A stretch of 64,000 nt of DNA. It comes from Lactifluus volemus (Eukaryota > Basidiomycota > Agaricomycetes > Russulales > Russulaceae). The translations under genes were made by a program, and so were the position numbers. Shown one piece after another: positions 24,507 through 34,800 of the stretch. Below the pieces are notes generated by a model. The model was not told the origin of the DNA. It saw only the letters and a program-made list of their open reading frames with translations, and made no database searches. Positions within the stretch are counted from its first letter, which is position 1; every line of letters begins with the position of its first letter. The DNA is taken from assembly GCA_022376515.1 (NCBI GenBank), contig WTXI01000018.1, positions 434,001 to 498,000 of the forward strand, written 5' to 3'.

Positions 24507-25886
24507 TCACAGGCCTCTATGCGCTACTTCCTGGTTTTTATTCGTCGAGGGGGTATCCTCGACTGTATCGTAGAATTCGCGCACGATGCGTTTCTGCACT
24601 TCGATGCTACTCTCCTCCTGGTTGATTGGTTCACGCAAGTTGTGTGCGTTAGCGGTGCAATCCAATTTCAGTACCTTTTTACGTACCGGGGTCTCCGCTA
24701 CGCCGCGAATGACAAGGTAGCGTCGGTCAGTCAGGATCGCCTCCGTCACTATCCCATCGTACAATACATCTTTGGAACCCGTGACGAAACCGCCAGCCTC
24801 TTGTAGGATTACGATGCCCACCAAACGACCTAAAATCTCAAAACACTTCATGAAAGTGTAGCATTTTTAGTACTACGCAACGGAGACATCCCGAGGACTT
24901 GGAGGGGTGGAGGAAAAAGAGAAGGCCACGCTCTTGCGTTAGCGACGGAAAACAAAAATGCTAATCGTTTACCAGCATCCTATAAAAATGGCATCATCAA
25001 ACGAAATTTTCAGCCTCTCGGAAGGAGATGAGTAACAAGCAACACAAAAAACGCACCAGTACAAATCTACCGCGCCCTGAGTGACCAACGCAAAATTCAA
25101 CGCGGCGCTGCGGAGAGAGCGCAGCGCGTGCGCCATGACTCCGTCAGGCGGAGCGCCGGCGAGACACGCAAAGCTATTCGCCTTTCGACGTATTGCATCG
25201 GGTCCGCGATCGGAGCCCCACTCTACTGCGATGAGCGCGCCTGCCAGACCGGATAGTGGACGCGCTGCTACGGGGGCGAGCGGGAGGCGCTGGGGTTCCG
25301 GGTGCAGACGCGTGTGCATGTAAGAGCCGCCGCCTCGCATGCCGGTGTATAGGTGGTCTAGGAAGGGGTTGTAGATCGCGCCTAGGACTGCCCCTAGAGA
25401 GATGCACGCATTGGGAAAGCCATCTTATTATTGTTTTGTTAATTGATTTGTTGACGAAATGGCAAAACATTCGGGGAAACCCCCAAACTACTGTACTGGG
25501 CTTTTACGTACCTGTTGGATCGACGCAGAACGTCGGCACATCCGTGAGATGTGGACGAGTCCTGGACGAATACGACCCCCTCGCCGATGCTGCAGAGAAT
25601 ATACAATTACAAAAACATCAAAAACTCAGCTTTTTGCGTCCTCGAGAGAAGAGAACACGTTACAATTGAAAGTGAGGATATGCGCACGCGATCTCTCCAC
25701 GGACGAGGTCCTCGACCTTGACGTCACAAGGTCCATCGCGTTCTTTTTTTCGCCAATGCCACCTGCGCCTGCGCGTTGGATCGCGTGCGATCCTTCGAGC
25801 ATGAGGGCGCCAGCTTTTCGTGCGAGCCCGATCGTGAACTCGAGGGTCTCTCGGAGTTCTGCAGGGTTGAGCGGGTTATTAGCCAT
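24507..25886 (-). pseudogene. Inositol monophosphatase-like gene, copy A (disrupted)
   Basis: Inositol monophosphatase family (metal-dependent phosphatase). N-terminus at 25886: MANNPLNPAELRETLEFTIG, then LARKAGALMLEGSHAIQRAG. A loss of about 10 bp near 25728 removes the TEYD segment and shifts frame; near 25415 the DNA encoding the GTTNFVHG part of the metal-binding DPIDGTTNF motif is missing when compared with copy C. The middle (NPFLDHLYTGMRGGGSYMHT, ALIAVEWGSDRGPDAIRRKA) and the C-terminal GIVILQEAGGFVTGSKD region to 24507 remain readable. Loss of the metal site implies no enzymatic activity. Confidence 0.7.
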
Positions 25887-27075
25887 ATAAAGGATTGCCA
25901 GTGGGGTGAACAGATAGTAAGTGGTGTGGATCAGCTGATAGCAAGCGCTCAGCGTTTCCCACAACTTACTCACGGTCATGATCATACAGTCGCGGTGTGA
26001 ATTACAGTAATTCAGTTATTCCAGTTCGAGCCGGGGTATCGCTTTGCTCGATTCAGAGGCGAGCTTTGTGTTTTGTTTGATGTTCTGTCGTCCTCGTACT
26101 ACATGCCTCCTACCGATTGATGCGATGACATTGGTTCGTTCATGCAGTTGCCGGCCTTGGCAGCGTGTTCACCTCTCAGTGACAACCTCGTTCTACCCAC
26201 TCCCACTTTGCTTTCACACAATCGCCATACTTCGCAGCGTGCCCAAATAAGGCGACGTAACCACTCACTGCTAGTTGCACGGGCAAGCCTGAGGTGGTGG
26301 AGTTGGGGGAGAGCGAGCTGCAAGTCGATGGGGGAGCACAACCCAAGTCACTTTTCCATCTAAATCTACTGGCCGCACTGAATGGGTATCCGAGTCATGG
26401 CGACGTCGGAGCCGGCGACGACAAGGGCGATCGATAATCAGCCGCTGGGAGCAAGCAATGATCGAGACACAGGTTGACTTATAGGGGAATGAAATTGGAA
26501 TGCATATAGTTGCTGTCTAGAATACACAGTTAAACTTTGGTAGAGATTGAATACCAGTGAGTAGTTTTGAAAGTGACAAAGTAGTAGTGATGAAGACCTA
26601 GTATCAAATGTGAAGTAAAAAATCCCATGATCGGATGTCGTGCAGTATGTTGCAATGTAATTTACCGAGGTGACCTTAAGTAACGGGTACTTGAGTGCGA
26701 TTGACCGAAATCGTTACATACATTTGCCTCAAGAAAGTATTCATACGTAGCTAGTACTAGTATTGTTCTTGTGATAGTATTTGCGATGTCGAAGAGGAGT
26801 CTCTGGCTGGGTGGTCCTCGAAAGGTCAAACATTCAAAGTAATTTCAATCTCATGTAACAGATATGGATTCCTAAACAAACGTGATAAAGCCACGACTAA
26901 AATATCCAAAGTTAACAAAAGTCCGCCATGTGCCAAAATTAGGGCTGTACTATGTGGGCGTCAGGCCCGGGAAGCGCGTATGTTGATACGTCCAAAGAGG
27001 CTAGCCGCAAGAGAGGTTAGTGTTGCATTAATCCCCGAGTGTAGAATGGAATCATACAAGAGAAAAATAATACCA

Positions 27076-27269
27076 TCACAGATGCTCGTGGACGGCTAGG
27101 TCACCAACATCGACATCAACAGCTACAATAGGTCAGTCAATTTCATGCCAAGTGGACATGAGTCCTAGCGGAACGTACCAACAATTCCAACATATCCAGG
27201 CGATTCAAGAGGAGCAGCAAGAGTAAAGATGGCAAAAGAGAGGGCCAAGATGGTCTTGATAAACGTCAT
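27076..27269 (-). CDS. Small secreted peptide, hypervariable family member 1 (about 45 aa)
   Basis: Exon 1 (27269-27179) encodes a signal peptide MTFIKTILALSFAIFTLAA followed by a short variable segment (PLESPGYVGIV). A phase-1 intron with donor gtacgt and acceptor ttgtag leads to exon 2 (about 27123-27076), AVDVDVGDLAVHEHL, stop. Secretion by the classical pathway is expected; the mature peptide is short, acidic and Cys-free. A TATA box lies about 80 bp upstream (27349-27355). Function unknown. Six relatives occur at 39162, 43041, 45597, 48659, 52098 and 59256. Confidence 0.65.
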
Positions 27270-27348
27270 TGTGAAGTGAAAGTGATTGAGGATGATAGAA
27301 CGGTTTGAACGATGACGATGGTGGAGGAAAGGAGGGAAGGGGCCCAGC

Positions 27349-27355
27349 TTTTATA
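27349..27355 (-). promoter_or_regulatory. TATA box of secreted-peptide gene 1
   Basis: TATAAAA on the minus strand within the family-conserved context CTGTCTGGGGTATAAAAGC, about 80 bp upstream of the ATG at 27269. Confidence 0.7.
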
Positions 27356-27559
27356 CCCCAGACAGCTCTAGTCACTGTAGTGCATTGCTGCGTTTAGACA
27401 GGAGTTCTTACCATTAATGAGAAAGACTGCCATGTAGCGCCATCAGTCCTACTAGTAGATGCGCCACAGCCGAGACGGACTATGTCCCAACTCAGTTGTA
27501 GCCGCCGTAGTGGCGTCAACACTTACGCGTTGAACGCCGAACGTTGAACGTTGAAGCGC

Positions 27560-28127
27560 CGGCGCCCATGTCAACTGTGACAGGACGATTTTGGATTTTG
27601 ACATGAGGTGATTGGAAGTGAGACTCTGCGTTCACTTGGACAAATTACAATTTCAAACTGTGCATGGTACTACTACTACTCAGGCTAGTACGCCGCCTTT
27701 GGATGGGCTCGGTGTTTTTTTTCAACGCCCTCGGAAATTACCGTACACCAACTTTTGCTCTTAAAACCGAATACAATTCCCGAAATTGCTGTATGTCCTG
27801 CCTTCGCTGTCGTAAATCGACACTGAAACTAACATGACCGGTTTTATCACAAAGGGTAATTCAAACCTTTCTAATGCCGGTAGTAGCGCAACATGTACTG
27901 CGATCGCATGATTAATTAATTGTTTGACTTCTTTCGATTCGAGGGGTGACGAGAAGTTCAGAGGTGGTGCCGCCATCTACACCGCTTTGATTCACCCTAC
28001 TACCCAAGCGGTCGAAACGTTTGTGCGGAGTGATCAGAAAGGGCTGTAAGAATACTAGTAATCAAAGCGAAATTGTAAAAACGAGAAATTTAAATTATGA
28101 AAGTGGAAGTAATACTAGCTGAGCAGC
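27560..28127. other. Spacer DNA up to arm 2, no gene seen
   Basis: Contains a segment around 27980-28080 that recurs near 62640-62830 (ttcaccctactac followed by an ag-gatcagaaa motif), so it is dispersed repeat DNA. No coding signal. Confidence 0.35.
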
Positions 28128-28247
28128 ACTGTCTCTGGGTCATCAATACCCTCACCCTCACCCTCACCTTGCTACTGTTGCCCTCGCCATCGCCACTCCC
28201 GACACCGATCACAATCGGGTTTGGGTCTGCAACCGCGAATTGTGATG

Positions 28248-30541
28248 CCCAGTGAGAAGTGGAATGTAGTAACCCGAAGTAAACTGCAAAAAATTGAACC
28301 ATTCAATCTAATTCAAAAATCCGAACAATAGCCATTTTAATTCAATGGAAAATTGAAGGCATTATAATTATTCTGAATCGAATTGAATACCAGATCAGAT
28401 CGGACCGAATTCACTTGATCAGAATTGAATCAGGTATAATTGAATTAATCCCATTTATTTTCTATTTACGGTTACAGCTCTATTCAATTTTATTCTACCC
28501 TCGATGCTAATCACGTTGCCCCAGGTGGCCACGCGTCAAACAATCCAAGTCATCTTGGTGCTCACCGTGTCTGCAAAGCCGACTACTGCGGTCAATGATC
28601 CACCACCTCCACATCATCATCTTTGTCCCTGTCATCCGTTCTGGGCGTGGGCATGGGAGCTCCTCGGCCTCGAGCTCACGATGGCATGCGCTTGGATTGC
28701 TGAAGTGCAAGAGGGGGGTAGATGTAGGGCAGGGACATCGTGGGACTCTACAGGGCAGCGGTGGCGGCAGTAGCGATGGTGAGGTCAGGGTCATCATCGT
28801 CGTCATCGTTTGTGGGTTTGAGGGTTTGGTGATCTACCTGTATTGGAAGCTGTTAAATGCTCTCGAGTTCATAAAGGGTAGGGCGAGAAAAACAATAGGA
28901 AAAGACTGAACGCACAGGCATCACCCCAGTGGACAAAATCAGCCTCGGAAACATGGCTCTAATGATCAACAAAGACTCGGAGTGTAAGAAACATGTCAAC
29001 TATGGGATCCCTTGAAACAAAGGGCTGACCTTGCCAATGACAACGCGACCGCGGCGGTGTCCCAGACCACCACCACGTGGCCATTCCAGTTTGGCTACCC
29101 GATCTACTTTGTTCATGTGGATCGCACACCAAGCAGTGGTTGTGCTCTAGCCCTGCACATTGGTTTCTGTCTAGGAATGTCGAGTGAGGACCATCGGAGC
29201 TGTGTGATGCTGGTCATACGCACTGGGAATCGGTAGATGAGCTCAAGTGCTAAACATTAAACAAATGGCTATGATGGGGACCCTGCATTTCTGTGTAACC
29301 TACAAAATTCAAGTTCTCGCTGTATTAGGGTGCCCCGATATCAGTCGTAATGTCCTTGCGCAGACATTGATTCAGGACAACGACTTAGCTTCGAGCACAC
29401 TTTTTGTCAGGCCCTCTGCACCATCGCGCACTTCCTAGATCTTGGCAATGTCGACCTAAAACCGGATCAGTGAGTGCAGTCACGATTGGTCAAACGATGA
29501 AGCTTGGTGTAGTACCATGCTCTGAAAGTCAGTAAAGCACTTGCATGTAGAGTGAGGAGGCTAGTCTCACAAGCTGGAGCCCAGTTGATAAGGGCAAGGG
29601 GTGATTAGGTTCTCCCATCGGTGTGTACGAGGTTATACGAAAATACGACGGCCTCTGGGAGCTCTGCACCAAAAAGACACAAGAAAACGTCTCGACTTGC
29701 TCCATGATCAATTTCTGTTTGTTGATCTTGACCACAAGCGCAGCAGTGTTTTGGCGTTGGGTGAACCTGAGACATCCAGGGGAAGGGAGGGGAATGGAGA
29801 TGCCAAGGTCAAGAGGAGGTCGCTCGCTCTGGTGATCTCTTCGTGACGGCAGCAGCACGGGAGGGCCGGAAAGGAGGCAGGTGACAACGGTGGTGGCAGT
29901 GAGTGATGTTGTGGTGGCGGCGGTAAGTAGGAGAGGCACGCTGGCAGAGCAGGAGGGGAGAGGAAGCACGTTGGCCCGGGGATGCAACGGGAGAAAAGCA
30001 CGGCTATAAGCTCAATCGAAGATGCAACCCCCCCAAAAATATCCAAATGATGCTGGTCTGAGGAAGGTAGGAAGGGAGACACTCACGAAAACTTGTGGAG
30101 AGTATACAGGCCTCACGAGCAGCAGAGGAAAGAATAGGGGAACACATTGAGAAGGAGAGGAAGAGGGAAGAAATGTATGCGTCAGAATCAGCGCGCAACA
30201 CGAAGTCGATAGATGTAGCACGACAAACAACCACAAATAGGACAGTGCCTGGGTCAGTAAGTACTCGATGCAGGTTCAATGAACTGGATAAACAGTGCGC
30301 GATTCAGTTCATTCAATTCTAATCAGTTGCTTTCGATCGAGAAATAAATCTCGTGACTCAATCATTTGTATTCAATAAAATTCATAGAGAGATTGAATGT
30401 GATCGAGCGCTATTCAAATTTTATCAATGAAATCGAATTAATATTATTGTTATCATTTTATATCAATTCACATCAATCGTATTCATGTCATTCAATTTTA
30501 TTCGATCGGATCATATTTAATTCTATCCACTTCTCACTGGG
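28248..30541. mobile_element. 2.29 kb TIR element with 7-bp target duplication
   Basis: Ends are perfect 15-bp inverted repeats, CCCAGTGAGAAGTGG at the left and its complement at the right (30527-30541). Flanks are TGTGATG at 28241-28247 and again at 30542-30548. Arm 1 of the inverted duplication has the corresponding unoccupied site near 20460. The termini are AT-rich with ATTCAAT-type motifs; the middle is GC-richer. No transposase was recognised, so it is probably non-autonomous. TSD length resembles hAT-like elements (usually 8 bp), but class is not certain. Confidence 0.8.
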
Positions 30542-30647
30542 TGTGATGGGCGGGGAGGAGTGCCACAAAATCAACTGCCATTTCAGTGAATGAAGATTAC
30601 TGATATTCAGATTATGATGGGCATGTTTGACGATTTAAAACTTTGGT

Positions 30648-30815
30648 TCAAAGAAGTATTTCTCGTTCTCCCCTTAGCCTCATAGGGTGCTTCAAACCAT
30701 CTGTGCTTTGGACCCAGGTCGAGCTACCCTTGCTTCCCTTCCGAGTCATGGGGCGCTTGTCGGGTCTCCTCTTAATCGTGGAACGGAGATCGTAGCCATG
30801 CATGGACTTGGACAT
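30648..30815 (-). CDS. Small basic ORF, arm-2 copy (55 aa)
   Basis: MSKSMHGYDLRSTIKRRP start, as in arm 1, shortened by an in-frame 6-bp deletion in the GSGSKG region. Unknown function; retained frame is the only evidence. Confidence 0.3.
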   Translation of the reverse strand: MSKSMHGYDLRSTIKRRPDKRPMTRKGSKGSSTWVQSTDGLKHPMRLRGEREILL

Positions 30816-31126
30816 GTCGCGGGAGGAGGTGCGGATGAATACGAGAATGAAAACTTTAAAATGTATGCTTGTCAGTGCTGCTTGGATCAAGACGACGACG
30901 TCGACGAGAGAAGGCTCATCTCACTGACTGTTTCCTTTATGTATTTACAGTCAGCCTCATCTCGCCTTTCTTCCTAATACATTTATCCAGGGTATGTCAG
31001 ACGGCATTGTCTAATTCAACTCGAGCATTATTGGTAAATTGTCAATACAGCCACCATTAGCTATAATACAACTATGAGATGGGAGAGATTGATACAGTGA
31101 GTATTGTCCTGAGGGCAGTCAAGTCC

Positions 31127-31612
31127 TCATACGCTCGCGGTAAGCTGGCATGACAAGTCGCAGTTCGCCGGCGGTGCGACATTTGCGGGCGAGGGAGCTG
31201 GGGTGACACTCGAGGCGGGCGCTGAGCTGAAGGAGAACACAGCAGCAGGAGTGGGGGTCAAGGAGGAAGGCAGGTTGAGGTCGATGATACCAAAGCTCGA
31301 TGCCGAGGCGGCTGGGAGAAAGAAAGGAGATGGCGCAGCGGGGGACGACGCCAGAGGAGAGCTGAGAGCTGGTTGGGGGATAAAGACAGGAGGGGTAGAG
31401 CACGCCGCATCGGTCACGGTCAAAGTGACGGTGGAGAGTAAAGGGATGGTCGCGAGGCCATTTGCACCTGTGGTTGTGAACTCAGACGGGCCGTTCGACC
31501 CAACGGTATTTGGAACGGGCGTGAACGCAGGATTGGGAGACGATGAAGAGACAACGCCACCAAGGTTAAAACTGGGAGAGAAGGGGAACGCAAAAGGGCT
31601 AGTCGTGGGCAC
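31127..31612 (-). CDS. Ser/Pro/Thr-rich FG-like ORF, arm-2 copy (161 aa)
   Basis: Copy of the arm-1 ORF. It lacks nine codons after PFAFPFSP and a block of about 15 codons near the middle, and has one extra Pro; all indels keep the frame and the ends (MPTTSPFAFPF and LSCQLTASV) are unchanged. The opposite strand stays open as well (31203-31658). Confidence 0.4.
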   Translation of the reverse strand: MPTTSPFAFPFSPSFNLGGVVSSSSPNPAFTPVPNTVGSNGPSEFTTTGANGLATIPLLSTVTLTVTDAACSTPPVFIPQPALSSPLASSPAAPSPFFLPAASASSFGIIDLNLPSSLTPTPAAVFSFSSAPASSVTPAPSPANVAPPANCDLSCQLTASV

Positions 31613-31839
31613 GATCCCTCCAGAGTTGAACGTGCTCGCAGAAGAGGGATCGGGTTAATAGTTTGTGTTGGTTACGACCATGCCCAGGGTTAATTACTAT
31701 AATAAAGGTGGGTCTACACGCTCGACCTAGTAGTGGCCGCCAAAAAGGGTAAGAGGCGTATCATGATCAGGACAAGGCAACTCGGCGACGCCCACTGCGC
31801 CCGACGCTTCGTTGGCTCAATCGCTCGACTCTTCTTTCT

Positions 31840-34800
31840 TTCCTGTATCTCAGTCCTCACAATACCGTTGTAGCTACCATCCCTCTCGCACAAGGACACA
31901 CCCAGATGATCCAGACTCGGAATACGTGAATCAAACTGTTCCCCCGCCCGATGTTGATGCTAACAATCACTACAGCACAAGTCCTCAAAACTCCGGAACA
32001 GGGTACATCACCTCCTTCAATTTCATTACAATATTTGCTCACATAACCGACTTTGAATAGCGCTCAGGTCAGCGAAACACAACAGGCCCTGCTCCAGTTC
32101 CATGTGACTGGTAGGTATCCTAGCGATACTGCTCTGATAAGTACTACATCTTTTTTTTTCCTGGCAGTCCTCAATGCACACAATGTTCCCCGCATCAAGA
32201 CCCCCTTGGGAGAAAAAGACAATTCTACGTTACTGTAGCCGACGGGCCGAGGACATGGCAAACACGATCTGTGCGGAACGTCGGACAACGTGTGGAATGG
32301 AATGAGAACATCGAAACCTTGTGGGAAATCTCGTATTTTCATTCGTACTTACAACTGAGTCTCCTGAAGCGCTGTACAACCACTCTCCGCCATTACAATA
32401 TCTCTTTTTGCGAAAAGCACGATGCATAAGGACACCCTTATTGGACGGAAGGATGTTGTCTGTGAACCCCAACATGGTTCGTCTTTTGCACATAATTCTT
32501 ATCCATCTCGCTGAGCATCCTATATGTAGAACTTAATATTGTTTTGAGCAGCACTGATGGTCCTCCAACTGAGCCAGCCACAGTCTTAACGATCACGATT
32601 GCCACAGTGCGACCAGACGCGGACAACCAGACGGAGTTGTCAGGTGATGCCCTCCGTAGCGCTGAGAGGGCTATCAAAACCATGGAAACATGGAGCAGTG
32701 CGGTTGGTGTTATCAAGCGGGTAATGGATACTGTCGGCCCAATCGCAGCAGTATGCTCAATATCATTCTACTCGTCCTTTGTTGAGCTAACTCGGGTTTC
32801 TCAGTTGCATCCCTATGCATCCCTAGCATGGAGTCTACTCTCAAAAGTTCCCGAGGTGCGTTACCTTGCACAGTGGGCGTATACGGAACATTCACACTGA
32901 TATCACCTCACTGCTAGACTTTCTTACAGCAAGTTGGGCGTGACGACAACATCCAGGCATTATTTGAAGCGATACGCGATGCATTTGAGTTTGCCAAAGA
33001 TGCCGATGCTTTGAGGAACATCAAGCCGGAGTCTAGACAAGCAAAAATCATACAGGAGATGCTACAGTGCGTCTCTGAAATTGGAAAATTCATCGAATTG
33101 TATGCGAAGCATGTACAAGTCGGTAAGTCCTGTCGATCTCTCGTTAGTGGTCACAAATATATGGGTTGCAGGGACGCGGACTTGGAAGAATATCTTCGGT
33201 CAAGTCGACGGAGAAATTGAACAGTATCGCACGACCCTCATCCGACTGCGAGATGATTTCCTCGCGCGTGCTGCTGTCACCACAGAGATTGCTGTGCTTG
33301 GAATACAGCTCGGTGTGAGTAACATGCAGGCCAATGTCAGTAATACTACTCCAACCAAGTAGGAGTTTCTCGACTCATTGGATTGAATTCACAGCTAGCA
33401 AACCAAGCATCAGAAGTTGGTGAGTGATTTTATTAATAAGTGACATAACGTCGTCGGTTCGTCGATCTGACAACGCTCTCACAGAATTCGGCGCAATAAT
33501 CAGAGAATTGCCTTACAAGGGAGGCTGGCGACACGGCAATACGAAACGCTGTCTTCTTGGCACACGCGTCGATTTCCTAGATTACATCATCAAGTGGGTC
33601 GAGAATCCAGAATCCGAACGTGGGCTCGTCCTCCTCGGCCAAGCAGGAACAGGGAAGTCATCGATTGCACACGAAGTCGCTCGCCGATTCGAGAACAAGG
33701 GTCTCGGCTCTTACTTCGCCTTCCTCCGAAAAGAACAGTCCAAAGACGAGGCTTACCAGCTCTTCACGACAATTGCCCGCGATCTCTCCGATCGCAATCC
33801 TGCTTTCAAACTAGCCCTCGGCAGAGTTGTGAAGGATAATTCGTCTCTTAGTGGTACCCGAGACTATCGTACACTCTTCGAATCCCTCCTCCTTGAACCG
33901 CTCAAGAGCCTGGAAGTTCGTGACCCAATTCTCATCGTTATTGATGCGTTGGATGAAAGTGGAGATGCATCTGGTAAAAATGGGCTACACGCATTTCTCT
34001 CTCAAAATCTGTTCGAGCTCCCGCAAAAATTTCGCATCCTGGTCACCTCAAGGCCGGAGGATAGTGTCGAAGCTGCATTTGCCAAAGCGTTATTTGTCGA
34101 TACCCTCTACATGGATGACGCGAAACTGGCTGCCAGGACGGAGCAAGACATTTGCGTGTATATTGAGAACGAGCTTCCTCCTGAAGTTTTCAAAGACCAC
34201 GGGATCAAACTAGCAAAAGCGGCAGAGGGCGTGTTTCAGTGGGCAGCTGTCGCATGCGGGTTCATAAATAGCCCTCCTGCTACGTTTGGGTTTAGCAAGA
34301 AAAAGTGCGTTCAGCGCCTATTGGGACACTCTCGGGATCTCAATAGACAAGATCCGTTGGACAAGTTATATGAAGAAGTTCTGGAAGGTTACTTCAAACC
34401 TTATGAAGCACAAGTCCTATTTCGGTCGGTGATGGGACAGCTTTTTGCTGCGCTCAAACCTCTCTCCCTTCGATCCTTGGTAGCTCTGAGACGGTATGCT
34501 CCCATCGATGACCCGGAGGATTCTGAACCCGTTATCGAAATGCTTCGTCACCTTGGCTCGCTTCTGAGTAACGTGACTCCAGCCAATGACACGCGTCCAA
34601 TCGTTCCTCTCCATACCTCATTCCGCGACTTTCTCACGAATAAGAAGAGCGACGTGTTTTATGTCGACCTTGGGGAAGCCCACCATCAGTTGGCACATTC
34701 CTGTCTTGGATTAATGCTGGATCATCTCAAGTTCAACATCTGTGAGCTCGAGTCGTCGTATATCGCCAACGGTGACGTCCCCGACTTGGAATCTCGAATC

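Larger units (their letters stand above)
24960..27560 (+). repeat. Segmental duplication unit, copy 1 (direct repeat of 40747-43260)
   Basis: About 2.5 kb shared in the same orientation with 40747-43260, with most of the length near-identical (for example the stretch with ccgctgggagcaagcaatg near 26441 and 42204). It carries the 5' two-thirds of an inositol monophosphatase-like copy, about 1.2 kb of non-coding DNA and one secreted-peptide gene. Confidence 0.85.

Noticed and set aside
28504..28909. Overlapping open frames within the 2.29 kb TIR element
   Set aside because: Low-complexity, no transposase motifs, open on both strands; not reported as genes.
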